Source of the DNA: Macquaria australasica
Lineage: Eukaryota > Chordata > Actinopteri > Centrarchiformes > Percichthyidae
DNA: 64,000 nucleotides
Assembly: GCA_005408345.1 (NCBI GenBank)
Contig: SEMN01000568.1
Coordinates: 1 to 64,000, forward strand
Direction of reading: 5' to 3'
Position 1 is the stretch's first letter; each line of letters begins with the position of its first letter. Below are positions 25,201 through 40,200 of this stretch, piece by piece. The position numbers and the translations under genes were made by a program. The notes under the pieces were generated by a model that ran no database searches, was not told the DNA's origin, and was given only the letters and a program-made list of their open reading frames with translations.

Positions 25201-26425
25201 AACTGGAGTTAGCAATCTTGTCATATGTCTTTCTATGTCTCAGGTCTGAATTGTTTGGTGCTGGGTCTCTGTCTGAGATCTACAACATCATATTAAGCTT
25301 CATAACAAGGAGATTATATGGTTATAAAAAGCTTTTTGCAACTACAGTTTTACCTACAGTAAATGCATTGTTATTATAGAGTGTGTTAGAGCCTAAACCT
25401 GATTAAGTGTACTTGATATTATATAATGGAAAGAAAAAGCAGTTTTGTGTGATGGTTGTGATTTAAAAGAAATGCCAAAGATATCAAGTTTTTAGACTTT
25501 GGCAGGTGCGTCACCGTACCCTGAGACAGGGGAGGATGTTGCCCTCACATTTACGCAGCGCTCCACACCAGTAGACGGGGTCTACAGGCTCCATGTAGAG
25601 AACAGACCTCCTGAGCAGCTCCATCATGTTCCCCCCCAGCTCCGCTCCATCATCTAGGCCCGAGCTGTTGGACCGTACCAGGCCCTGAGACACAAAATAA
25701 ATATGTGTAAGTAGGAAGGTGTGTTTGTCATTTTCAACAAATGCTTGTGTCTAAATGTGAAGGGTGATGCCTGGATCACATGACAAAAGTTTTTATTGTT
25801 TTTATTGTTTGTACATACAATACATACCCCAAGGCAACAAATGACACCACAGGTTAGTTAAAGCCCACTGACAGGTGATCCAGCTGTGCAGCTGTCAGCC
25901 TGCTAACAGAAGCATTAGATACATTTTAGATAACTGTTACAAACACACACAGTCATGGATACTCACAGCTGTGCAGTTGGAGGAGTAATCAAGGGGTTTG
26001 ATGACTTTGAGCTGGTAAAACATCTTGCACACCACCATGACGCAGGCCCACACAGCAGAGATGCTGGATGCCAAAGGTCGTAACCGCGGGAACGGGAGTG
26101 CAAACACCCACAGAACCAGGAAGATCAAGTTCATCATAGAAACCTGTGAAAATGGAAATCACAATGTTTCACTTGAGAGAGCAAAGAAAACCACATTTAA
26201 TCTGAGCAAAATAACTACTGGTTACAATGATACGTCAACAACGTCTTTTATTGGTTGATTTTACCTCCACTTCTGGCATGAAGGAAATGTGTAGACGAAG
26301 AGAAAGAAACCAATTTTACATCCGTTAAACCAGCACTGAGAAAATCAATATCCAGGGATTGTGCTTCGTATTTCTGACAATTTGTATATGCGCACATACC
26401 TACACATTTCCACACACATGACCTT

Positions 26426-26482
<57 letters not shown>

Positions 26483-29400
26483 CGCAGATCAAACATCCCA
26501 CCTCTTGCAGTGACACCCAGATGATGCCGGAGGACACGATTTTGAGGCTGTGGAGCTCCAGCAGTCTCCAGCTCTGCTCCTGGAGCCTGTGGAGTCCTGA
26601 CAGAGCCTGAATGAGCAGCAGGCTCGCCCGCTCCACAATCACAACCCACTTGTCCTCAGGACTGCTGGGGACAGACTCTGGGAGGAGGGAAGAGAGGGTT
26701 ACAAGTGTGGGGAATCACATCAGATTATGTATGATACATTGCGATATCTGTGTTACTGAAGAGGAAAACATAACACAAAAATCGGAAAAAACATTTAAAG
26801 CAGGAATCAATAACAAACTTAACTGAACAGAGTCCAAATTTTTTAACACCAAAACTAATGTGTACATGTGAGCTGTCATTCAAATTTAAAACATCCATAA
26901 ACTGGCAAAATGATGAACTGCCAGAAAGTAAGCAAAGTACTACATAAACTTCATAATTGGCACCCACAAAGAAGCAATACTTGGTGCGAGTGTATGACAA
27001 ACATATTGTTGTAAGAGAGTTAATTGTTATATAATGCCATATCAATAATTTGTCCCACTTTTAATTGACCCAATGAAAGGAGACTGAAGAGCCATTTTGG
27101 GTCTTGAGCTGTAGTTACCCTCTCCTGTTGTCTCCTCCTGCTCCTCGGCTCCTTTCTCTGAGGAGGTTTGTAGTCCGATGCTGTCCAGAGTCTCCTGACT
27201 TTTCCCATTTCCCATTTGCTCCTTCACAAGCCTGGAGGACAACAGTAAATATTTAAAAAAGGTTACGCAACTATTGGAATATGCTCAAAGAAACTTACAA
27301 AGACGGAGTAGGTGAGAGTTCTACGTCAGATTCAGTTGTCACATGGAATGATTTTTTTCAATACTCCACCCCAAAACACACATGAATGAATATGAATTTT
27401 ATTCCAAATAAGCATCATGCAGTATGTACTGCAGACACAAACTCAGATCCGTTAGACTAAACAACAAGAATCAAAAGTCAAACAACAGTCTTACCTTTTC
27501 TGGAACTTCTCAATGTTTTCTTTAATGCTGGGAATCAAATTAAAGAGAGACGTGTGAACGTTACAGTGTGCATTACTGATATTTCTGTTACTGTGATAGA
27601 CACTGAAAAAAAAAAGTCAATCACCTTTCTAATTAACTCAGTGTTTAATTATTTTTACACAACCCAAGCAGGACTTATTGTTCTCCTTATAAGATTCACA
27701 GGCAACACATTTACACCAAATGTGTCCAGTTTCTGGTTCAAACACTGATTATGTCTACAGGCTATAAATCAACTGTGTGAGATAAAATTAACTGTGATGG
27801 GTCTATACACAATGCGTCAAACCGTCTGAAATGTGAGTGCAACAAAACATTCATGGAGGAATAAATGCAGCTCTTACGTCTCAGATATCACACTGACTGA
27901 ACTCCTGAGCTCTTCCTCTCTGGGCGGACAGAAGGATGGATTTGACAAATGAGACATACAGAGATATACAATATGTTTAGCAGTCAACCAGAACTTATAT
28001 GACGTACATAAAGAAAGTGCTTGTTTTAACATACAAACAAAAAAAGGCACCTCCATTCATCAGTGGTACTGGTTTATATGAAGCAGACACTAATTAATTA
28101 ATTTACTGGTACTGTTTGGAATATAATATAAAATCAGTAAACCTGCTTTGATTCACCTGGACATTTTACCAAACAGACAATTTGCCACATTGGCTGTTTA
28201 ATCATGACCAGCTGTAACTAAGTATCTGTTACTCAGAGTAGTCTTTTGTAGTGCTTTTGTACTTCTTGACTTGCTAGATACATTTATGTCAAGTGACAGT
28301 ATCGTTATTTGAGTAGGATATTCTTTCCCTGCCTGCACATATTCTTGCCGTCTCACCTGGAAGCCTGTCTGACAGGTACGTTGTCGAGGTCGGTGAGAGT
28401 CAGGAAGTCTGAGTTGAAGTAGTGTAGCTGGAGGATACAAGCCAGTAGGAACGCAGCAGGAAGCAGGATACGTGCAAACAGCTCCACTGTGTCGTAGCGC
28501 TCCAAGCCCAGGTCACGGAGACTGAAAAGTCAGACACGTGTAATGATGTGATAACCAACGAGAAGGTTCAAGTCTGGCTGTATGGTTCTGACAAAATTCA
28601 CCATCAAACACAATGACTTTGTGTTGCTTCATTCTTAAAACAAAAAATAAATAAACCACAAACTCAGGCCAATATGTGCACACACACACAGAAACTCACC
28701 CTTCCTCCGACATGCCCATGATCTGTCTGAACAGCCCAGACACACTTCTGAACTGGTACATATAGATGGCTATCAACACCACCATGGAGTAACCGACCAC
28801 CACCGCCCAGAACGTCTTCAGGACCCGACGCCACACGTCGTAACGGATCTGAGGGGAGAGGAAACAGGCAAAGTGATACAGTACCTTTTCTCTGAAGCTA
28901 CAGATATTAACATCATTATTAATTGGCCTTAAGAAATGTTCACAACTTATTCTGCTGTTACACTCTCATTCCCTGTTTCCATATTTAATAACTGCTGGTG
29001 TGACAGTTACTCAGTAGGAACACAGCTCATGAGTTTTACCTTCTTGCGATGAGAATTACGGCTCTTTGAAGGGAGCCGGATCAAGATTTGGATCAGATTC
29101 AAACTTAGACATCCCACCAATATTATTTCATTTCTCATGGATTTCTCGTGGACTAGGTTTAGCAGCACTAAATGACTCATACTGCCAGACTTAATGTGAA
29201 TGATCTGCACTGTGAAGATTACAGAAGGTGACGCCATGTTCCTCTGCTTTGTCAGTGAATTTACTACTTTGAATTCACCCTCTGTATGAAATGTGTAATG
29301 TAAATGAAGTTGCCTTGCCTTGAATGCAATTCATGCGACACTGTGACTGGTTGCTTCACATAAAGGGGAGTGGATTCAGGGCAGGCAGTGAAATTTGGGC

Positions 29401-32400
29401 ACAAAGATGAAAGAGCCATTGAAAATCAGATCGTTTGCGAACGTAACATCACTATAACCTCCAGCAATGAGACAAAACACTGTAAAACACAGTTTGCCCT
29501 GAATGTTCTGTATCTTCCAAACAAGTAGGTAAGTTACATCTAGACATCAGTAATAACACTGTTGCCTATATTCCTTTCGTCGCACTCTCCAATATGTAAA
29601 ATACCAGGGCGTTGCTGATGTTGTCCGAACAGACAAATGGTGTTGTCTTGTCTTACGTCACCTCCACAGCCATTAGGCCTTCCTGTAAGTGCCTACCGTG
29701 TTTCTAAATGGTCAGCAGAAACATAAGATGGGGGAGAAAAAAACAGGAAAACAGCAGCAAAAAATGACTGTGTACGTGTTTATGAGTCATAATCAATACT
29801 GGCCTGTTTGTGTGTGCATTTCCAGAGTTTATATAAGAGCTGGACCCGCTCTGAACGTTTTTGTGCACAAACAACAGCTGAATGATTCATTGATGATAAT
29901 TTAGGAGTCAACGCATTAGAGTGTAAGATGAACCCCTTATTGACCCCTGCAATCTCTATCAAATTTCCATTCTTCACCTACGCTACTATGTATACAGTAC
30001 ATAGTGAGAGAATATAAATGTACACATACAGGTAATAGTTGATTTTCACATAAGTACTATACGAGATGGGGGGTGTCTTATGAGCTTCGCTGGAGAAGAT
30101 ACATGACTAATGTCCTACAATCAGTCTACTTCATCTCAAAAGACAGACAGACTAAATGTTGGCTGTCTATTACCAGCCAGATCACTAAAATCACTAACCT
30201 GGTAGAGGACAACACAGAAGAGGAAGAGGACAATGTAGAGGATCTTGTAGACGACCACCTGAGCAAGTGAAACATGGTCGAAATTGGGTCAATTTAAATT
30301 AAAATCAAATATGATGGGCAGTTACTTTTTATTTGCTTGACATGCAGGAAATCTGCCAAAAATTACGTGGACTACTGGACCCAAAAAGTCCTGGGACTGC
30401 GTGCAGATATTATTACTTATTTTTGTAATTACCTTTAAAGTAGTGGCTCCCACATACATAAACTGTGCATGTACATTCATTCCAGTATCCAAAATAAATA
30501 CACAGCATTCCTTAATGAAATAGAAACACAAAATAAAAAACTATATTTGTGTAATTTGTTTTTTCCTGGTAGGTGTTTGACAGGGCGAATGGTGACTGAT
30601 TGCATTACAGGAAATTTAAATTATCACTGTGGGAAAATTGTGTCACCACAGCAGAGGATAAAACAATGTCAATTATGGGGAAAGATTATCAAAACCAATA
30701 ACTACACGTTTGCCCTGAAGCCCGCAGCATAATAATTATGACATGCACACCAAACCCTTATTACTGCTGTGGGATTTCTTCCAAAATTCATCCCAGAGAT
30801 GAAGTGGCAGTGTTGGGAAAGTTTGATTAGAAACATGTCATGAATTGGACTTTTACCATGCTTAGTTTTTTTAAAGTCAGTCAAAAGATACCTTTCCAGA
30901 GAAGCTGACCACAAAGAACATGGAGCAGCAGAAGAGGATCCAGTATTTCACCAGTGTCCCTTTCACTCCTGAGATCAGCATCGCTACCAGAGGTGATGGC
31001 TGTCTTTCCTCCGCTGACGGAGAAAAGGATGAGAAGAAGAGAAGGGAATAGAGGGAGACATTTTTAACTTTTCATCAAACTGAAGTCAGTCATACAGTAT
31101 AGCCTGGCTACATGTCAGAGTACACAGGTCTTACATTACTCCAAACTAAATGTTATTCTCTAACACAATCGCTGTAATCTTTATATAAGCAATTTGAAAA
31201 GAAATTACGTGGCATGACTTTGACTTCATCTAGAGATTCCTGCTTTAGGCTCTGCTCCTCCTGTCTCTCCTTTAGCTGCTGACGAAACATCAACCAAAAG
31301 CTGAAGCTGTAGAAGACCTGCAGCACACACAGTGTATCATGAGTACAAAACATGTAGTGTACGAGAGCAAGGTTTAAACTGAATTAATTGATCTGAAAGT
31401 GTCAAATGTGTAACAGCCTTGTTAAGATCTGGTCAATTTCCGTAAATGCTATGAACGGGAACTGAAGTCCTTCCTTCAATTTTCTTAATCAGCAATACAA
31501 AAATCAAAATCAGACAGTAACTGTGTGCTCATGTTGCCAGGAAGATGCCACTGTCCGTCAAATCTGATCTAAACACACCCACACAGTCCGGATGAAGCAG
31601 ATCAGCCTATTAAACTATTAGTAGTTTATAAGTAGGCTAAGACTCTTTGTACAGTTTCAAACATTTGTTGCTTATTTTATGTGATAGGTGAAATACTTAA
31701 GATGTAAAACCAAGTTTAAGGGGCTTTAACATGGGAGAACTACACACGAGCTTTATCTGTGGAAAGAACAGAAAATATTTAGCCTACACAATCAGCAATA
31801 TGCAGTAGTTGTCTTTTTCCAGCCCATGCTTTCTCTTTCAGATCTTTCCATGACCTCATAATGTTTTTAACTGAGGTCAGCAAAACGTCTGCCCCCCTCC
31901 CCGCCTCACCTTTGCTCCCAGGTGGACACAGGGCGCAGGGTGATAGCTGTTGAGGTCAAAGTCCACTATCACAGCCAGGGGGAGACCGGGGTACAGCTCG
32001 GCCCGGCTGAGACGCAGCCCGCTCAGGAAGCCCAGCACCACCAGAACGGTGCCATAGATAGCCAGGAAGGGGGCGGACATCATGGCGTAGCGGCGCCGGT
32101 CCCGCATCATCCAAATTATACAGGACCACACCAGCAGGGCAAAAGTCAGCCAGTTGTTGTAGGTGATGCTCCAAACCTAAAAATATATATATTTGATAAG
32201 GTGACATTATTGCAGCCAAACAGCTATTCCTGTGATGTTTTGTATTTTCTGCCACACTAAATTAACCTACTAACGTTACCGTTCTTGCTACATTTAAGAT
32301 TTTAAGTTAATGCTGATGTCTGCCCTGTTTCCCACCAAATTGATTGGATTTTTTTTTAGATAATGTCAGCTGGTTAGCTAAACTAGCAAACAACAACAAC

Positions 32401-35400
32401 AAATAACAATTACATTGTTTTAAAGTAATTTCCTTGTATGTGAAAACTTGGCAATTAGCTAAGCTGCTAATGCTACCATGTCATACCGTCATTTATCAAT
32501 CAAACATTCTCTGGTTCCAGCTCCCCAGATGTTGCTTTTCTCTTTTATATTATTAAAAATTGAATATCTTTTGGGTTTTGGACTGTTAGTCAGACCAAAC
32601 AAGCAATCTGAAGACATCACCTTGAAAATGTGTGGTGCACCATTCACTATAATCAGTGAATTGAAAAATAATCTACAGATTATTCAATAATGAAAAGGCA
32701 GTTGCATGTATTAACAAATCTACCTTACAGTGGACTGTATGCTGCTTTTTTAGTCCCTTACACTGCTGTAGCTTATATCTGAACCCTCCTTATATTATTT
32801 ATTTTATCTGATATTATCTTATCTACAGTACTTTGCTTGTAACATTACTGAGCTGACCTACTCTACACCAAAACAATTTCTTAATTTTCAAATATTCCTA
32901 CTCTCCTGTTGACCTCCATGAAAACAATAGTCATGGCTGCTAAAAGACTTGCAACGCAAACTCAAAACCTTCATAAATCAATGTTAGTATAGTTTACCAT
33001 CATGATGATGAGGGCACTGACATAGCTGTGTTTTTGCACCAGCCGTCCAAAGATGACCAGGCCACTTGGACCCGAAGGGGGAGGCAAAGCCTCCGTTGGA
33101 GTCCTGGGGTCCTCTTCAGATTCTCCCCCCATTTCTCCCTCGCCTTCTGTCTCTAGGACAAGGGAGAGAAGAAATTAAGGATGAAATTAAAAAGTTTAGT
33201 AAACTGACCAAACAGACCCCTGACACAAGGATGTGATATATGTATTACAACCACACATACAGTACATCTAATCAAATTAATGAAAGCAGGGAAGTGATTG
33301 GTGTTGCTGTGGTAATATATTTATAGATTTGGGTGTAATGATTACCATGTGATGGTGAGTCTTTGTCATAGTGTGGTGGAGGGCAACAGTTTGTATACCC
33401 TGCCGCTCCTAACAGAGATCCCATATCGTTTCTACGGACATCTTCCCAGGAACTCCCCTTCATTAAAACAATTGGCTGAGGAAAGAGAGTGCATCATACT
33501 GTAAATTTAGACCAGTATTCAAATGTCTCACCTGACTATCAGTCTGTCCAAAACATAATTCACCTTGAAAATAATATTTAACAATAAAATGACTTACCTC
33601 ATCAGGTAGATAGGTTTCATCATCTGTGCTGCTTAAAAGCTGAAAATAGAGAGAATCTTAGGTTGGTTATGTCCTTGAAATATTGTAGGATGCCAGTTTT
33701 GTAATGCTGACTTTTCTAGGCTAAAAGTGAAAAAGCAGTAAAACTACGATGCCTGTATTTTATTTTACAGACATCTAACAATGAGCACAGCAGTAGAATA
33801 CTGATAATACATTACCAATATTCCTGTGACCCAACAATACAATTAAGGAGAAACATATCCATGCTTGGTAACATAGGTTACCTCCTGCTTATCTCCTGAG
33901 ATGTAGATGACCCTGGAAAAGCTTGGAGGAAGCTCTGGACTTTCTGCTGGACTCTCAGACTCCTCACCATCACCAGCATCCTGAGAAACACAACTGCTGT
34001 TACAAGCCTGTCATGTAAGTGAGTAGCAGTAAGTAAGTGAATACTGTGTGAAGAATTATTGATATTGGTAGAAGTAGTATCAGTAGCTGTAGAAGTCACA
34101 GTGGTAGATTAGCACTGGCAGTAGTCCCCCCCCCCCCCCAGAAGAAAAAAATTATTTTGGAAAAAACAATCTATTGAAAACGTAAAAGAAAATAATAAAT
34201 AAATATGTGCGATCTCCTTACTGGTGCTGGAGCTGTTGTATTTATTGTGTAACTCCCCACCCACCTCCCACATTGAGGTGGCAACTCAGCAGCAGTTTTA
34301 TGGTAGCAGATATTATAGTAGCAGCAGTAGAGTAGTGACTCCATGTAACCCTATATAAAATATCTTGTGAAGCACCAAGGTCACACACATACAATATCTA
34401 ACTTGTGCTTTTGAACATAATTCCCCTGACACGAGCGTGAATACACACACACAAACCTCCTCTGTGATGTGGACCCATTTGTGCAGTAGAGCCACCAGAG
34501 TGTAGTAGAGCAGCAGTAGAACCAACGGGTTGATGAAGTCAGGCCAGCTGACATGTGGGTGCAGACCAAGAGTGTGCCTGTCTAAACTGTTGGTTCTGAT
34601 CACTCCTGTCATACCAAACAACCTGGGACAGAAGTGGGGAAGGAGTGGAAGAAGCAAGATGGCAAGGAAGGATGAAAGGAGAGATGGTGGGAGAGAGACA
34701 AGCAACAATAAATATGAGCTTGTGTATAGTAAAACTTCAAGGAGAGTGGAAAAAGAGATAAACCAACTTGGAAGAGGGTGAAGGAAAATTTCAATAAAGC
34801 CATTTGGCAAAAAATCTTTGCAAAAATATGTGCCTTTTCTCAGCTTCACACCCCATACTATACAACGTAAAGGGAATGATGCAAAGTGAATTTAAATGGT
34901 AATAATTCCACATTTGAGGTAATTGAAGGTAAATGCAGAACAAATTAAAGCACATATTTTTTAGTTTATTTTTCATAGGGTGCAAGCCAAAGACTAGGCT
35001 AACGTTTTAGTGCAAGGTGCAGAGTCATAATTCATTAACTTGGTGACCAGATTCTGATGAAGACGCACCTTGCATTGAAATGTTTGTCCTTGCAAAACCA
35101 GTGGCTGATTATTTTTATTTATAGCTCGGCTGATATTTAATGAAAGCAAAAGATCAAGTAATATATCAGTCTTATCCTACTTTTTTAAGCACTTCTGTAC
35201 CTGGCGTAGACGTCTTCTGGTGGCACAAGCCGCTGGGACAGGGGCAGCTGGTAGAGGTACAGAGCCAGCAGGTGTCCTCCGCTGAAGATGGCCATCATCA
35301 CACACAGGGAGCTGAAGAGTAGCAGGCTGATGGAGCGGCTGAACACCCACCACCAAACCAGCCCGACAAACACCCCGAAATACACACCTGAGGTGAGGGA

Positions 35401-35429
35401 GGGCAGTATGATACCTGTACACACACACG

Positions 35430-35485
<56 letters not shown>

Positions 35486-37241
35486 ATGGCAAGCGAAGAC
35501 AAAAAAAAAAAAAAGTGAAATAAGAAACTTAGCAACATTTAAAAACTACAGTATTCATGTGTGCTCACACCAGCTGCTGTACTGTACCTGCTAGCCCCAG
35601 CAGTAAAGTCACCACAACTTTCCCTGCTGTGTTCATGATTGCTGACAGCAGCAGCCTCACTCCAGCTGCAAACACTATCAGCTTCTGGACAAACTGGGGG
35701 GGACCCGACTGAACCGGCACCGTGGTTTCATCCGAGCTGTCAAAGGACGAGCCCTCTGTGTCACTTCCTCCCTCAGACTCTGTTTCAGAGGTTTCCACTT
35801 CCTGCCAGACCCGTGGAACAATCAGGCTATCACTGGCCATTCTTAACATAATGTAATGTTATAACAGTTGATGAGTGTGTCCGCGGTTACCTCAGGGTCA
35901 GACGGCGGTATACCGTTTTCATGGAGACTGACTTGGGGCAGAGGGCGCAGTAGTTTTTTGCACAGCCTCAGTACAAAGAGGGAAGAGAAGAAGAGGCCTA
36001 CATCTGGGGCCAGGACACGCACAATGTTCCCAGGGTCAACCGAGCTGAATCTGGAAACACACAAGCATTATCACAGGTTTGACCCCCACTGTTCTCCATT
36101 CATACCAGAAAGGTATGAAAATCGATGTGCTGAGGCTTTCTTGAGATAGTAACATGTAGTTGCCATTTGTCAGCATTACATTATTAGTACTGCTTTAATG
36201 TGTCAACAATGACAATCAAAAATTAAAAATAAAATAAAGATGCTATTTGAGATGTATTTCACTTAAGTTTCAATCCCTGATTTCCGTACTGCGCTGAAAT
36301 CAACTGAACTAGAAGGCTGTCTGAAAGATAGATAGCATTTCTAAAATGGTTAGTAGTAATGTAAATTAGATGTAATTCTTTTAAGTTTTTGGATATAAAA
36401 ATGCATAACCACTGATATGTTATTCTAAAATATGTATGTCAAGTGTGCTCCCATACCTTACAATGCCCAAATGGTAGAGGAAATCTTCCCAGTGGCCACT
36501 AACTGTAAAAAGAAACATCATCAAGCTGGGATCAAAACAGTTTTTCTTAGTTCCTGAAAGTTTTCAATGACAAAAAGGATTTGTTACAGATTTTTCACAG
36601 TCAATTCAACCAATATTTCTTTGAAGTTCGCTCACAGGACTGGTGACAATTTATTTAACGAAACACACAAGTTTGTTTTTACCATGCGGAGGGATGTAGG
36701 CGAAGGGAATCTGCATGAAGCACTGCAGGGTCAGGAGGATCAAACTAGTATAGATGATCAGCTGCAAGAACTGACCCGCTCTATCTGAAAAGAGCAGCAA
36801 ATGAGAGAAACCAGGAGGAAACAAAAGTGAACAAACTAATTTCAAAGTCATGTCTTTGATAAATTCAGAGAAGATTGTATACTTTGACAATGTACTAAGC
36901 TAGAGTTAGTTGATGGTTTACAGTATTTATTTATAGTGTGCTGTAAATGTTGGAGTTTCATCTTCAGCTAAGTTTAATTCTAAATTGGAGCAGCCCGCAC
37001 TTGTGAAACTTTTCACAATTTCAGATATCACAAGTTTGATTAACAAGTATTTTAAGCAAGTTCTGTTCACGCTAGTTGCTGTAACCCATGTGTTTGTGGA
37101 CCATTCTACTCAATTACAATTATTTTTTCTCCTGCCTAAATGACTTACGGGAGATAATAACCTTTGATAAATCAAACATACTATTTTGTATTCATCTGCT
37201 TAGAGCAAGAGACAGCACCATCAGATATAAGAGATCTGGTG

Positions 37242-37279
<38 letters not shown>

Positions 37280-40200
37280 TGATGGACCCCATACTTCTCT
37301 TCAAGACATTTTTCAGTAGAATATTGTCTCCTAGACACTTGACAGTATTTTAAATTGAACTGTGCACTTTTACAGATCAATAAGCCAGCTAAAGTGAGAA
37401 ATGTGAGTCTGGGTATCCAAGTGCGTTATAGTTATGCAGCTGGAGTATTCAAGCCGAAGTTTCTTACAAAGAACCTCAATATTTCTTTAAAAGGGCCATT
37501 CAAAGTCAGTCATTACAGGTCCTCAAATGAACTCCACGTTCACACTCCACTTTGTTTACGCGAATGTGTCCTGGGCCACATTGAACAACCGCCTACTCAA
37601 CTGACGTCCTACGTAGTATTCGTACGTACTCAACATCTGAAATTTTCAAAAAGCCCACAGAGATATATTATCAGTGCGTCAAACATCTTTTAATTTGCGG
37701 CAGACGAGGCGCAGGAAGTGCATTGCTTCCTCCCACTGCTTAAAAACAACAACGCATTTGGCAAACGGAAATGATGTACGTGTTTATTTGCATATAGAGC
37801 GGGGAAGTGAGATCCGATCACAAGTGGTCATTCAAGACACATGTGGAGATACATTTTAGACGCATGTTTATGCCAGGTGTAAACAGGACCTCTGTGAGGC
37901 TGTACTTAGGCTCAGTGGTGAAAACTGCACAAACTGAAAGTTTGACCTGATGATTTCACTAGACTAAAAGTCACTGGATCAATTAATCTTGAGGGGAACA
38001 TTATTTTTCACACTCAACCAAAAATGTCAACCTGCTGGAGGAAAAATCAGAGGTTCACCAAAGTCAGCAGGCTTCATCCTCTGGGAATCATGAATGTACA
38101 AAACTTCATGGCAGTTCGTCTAATAGATGTTGAGACTTTTCCATCTGGTCCAAAGAGGACCAACTGATTGACAGACCGACTTTGTCATACCTAGAGACAT
38201 GCTGTTAGCACTAAAAATGAGGAAAACCCCTTAATGTTTCTCAAAGTCAGTAGATTAAATCAAAAGAAGTTAGGGTCTCAACAGCCAATTTCACTTCCTG
38301 TAATTTGTGCCTTGGTGGTGATTTTGAAAGTAATTTTCTGGTTAAGTAGATTACAAGGCTTACAGAGGAGCACATTTAGGTTCATGATTGTTTGTCTCAT
38401 CGTATCACACCTAGCCTTGGTGGTTGTTGCCCTCAACTCCTGATAATTCGGTTATTATTACTGGTCCTGTAGAGAAGGTGGATTGAAACCTAGGTTTAAT
38501 ATATCGTTTGGCCCCCTACAACTGTTATTTTTGGAAGTTATGTTAAAGTTGGTAATGCTACAGTGACTTCCTATAACGTAGTTGCCTCTGATTGAACGGC
38601 ACTACACGTTTTCCTAGCAACTGATTTACACATTACCAGCTAAGACATTACTTAAGTTTTAACCAATTTAGTAAATCTGAAACTAGCGCGTAGTTACTTA
38701 GAACGTAGGAAGGACTTTAGACACAAACTTTGCCATGGATTTACAAATATCTGGTGCATCCCAATCCAGAAGTGTTTAACTTAAAATGTTTAAGCTTAAA
38801 TTTTGATCCCCCTTTGATAGACTGCACCTATCAAGACAAAATCATAACAAATCAGTGTGTGTGAGAGCAGAGGAAAAAAATTCACAAATGCCATACATTT
38901 ATTCAATTTCATATCTTCGTAAGATAAGAATTAAATGCTAGAAATGGGTAGCTTTCCAATGAATTTGTTTGTTTTCAAATGCACCAGTTCATAATCTCAG
39001 TCTAGAGCTTGACGCTTGTAATCAAAAGGTTGGAGACACAAAAGCATTAATATGTGATGTGGCCCAACGTTAGCTGATCCAGCAAATGTGCTGTTGATGT
39101 TCAGGGTTTTTACTAAAAGCTTTGTTTCACTTAAACCTCGCATAATCACCCGCACATACACTCTCACAAGTATAGGTGGATGTACAAAAAAAACCCATGA
39201 AACAAATGCACACAGGATGTACACGCACACTTGACCACTTAGCCCAAGGAGAGCGAGATCATATTAGGGAGATGAAGATAACTGTGGGATCTATGGAGCT
39301 TTCAGAAACAGGCTGAAAGGCAAACAGTTTTTAGATGGAGGGATGTAAAGTGAGAGAAAGAAAAAAAATGCTGTCAAAATGCTGACATCACATCTTTTAA
39401 TTCCTCACTGTAATTACCAGGCTATGCATAATTGATTTGACCGTTCCAACCACATCCCCTTTACAAACTACTTTAAGGAAGGGGTACATATACTTTAATA
39501 CATCAGAACGCAGTGATCAATACAGAGAAAGCACACGGACATGCAGTAAGCACACGCACACACATACACACATACTTTTTGTCTTACTCAGTATAATCTC
39601 TTGTGCTTTATCTCTGCTCCTCTCAGCCTTTTTTTGTCCTTTACATCAAACTTTGACAGAAAGTTAAAAGTTAAAAGGAGCAAGATAACGTACATGCAAT
39701 GCATTTGGGTGTTTTGTACTGTATGTCAGGTTTATCTACAGGGTATGTGAGCACATATGTGCATACATAGATGTAACATTCACCTATCAGTTGAGAAACC
39801 TAGTGGCAATATAAAACAAATAGCACTTAAAACTAAGAAGTCCATGAAATAATTGGTTTTATTTTTCCTTTTCTTTGGCTCAATTTTCACCACTCAGTGT
39901 ACAGTTCAGCTAAGTTATCAAATGAATATTAAGCTTGAATTGATTTTTATGGAGTCAGATCAGTGTCTTGCATTAAAACACATGCAGATGCAGAACAGAC
40001 TAAGCTGTACAAAATACGCATACCTTTGAATTTAACATAGAACATCACAGGAGATGCTTACTATACATACTTTTAAATACGTCACATGATTACAGCTTTT
40101 GCTCTATAAGAAGTTTGCTTAAATACTTTTACACTTTGTAACTGGGTCAGAGCAAAATCCTGTAAAATCATAATTATGAAGTAATTTGTTTCTGGAGCCT

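Noticed and set aside
26248..26649. 133-codon minus frame with a long (Cys-Val) run
   Set aside because: The run is the (CA)n microsatellite translated; the rest is a shifted frame of Piezo exon 22.
34313..34849. 178-codon minus frame as a stand-alone gene
   Set aside because: Only 34457-34622 is coding (Piezo exon 8). The rest is flanking intron read through the splice sites.
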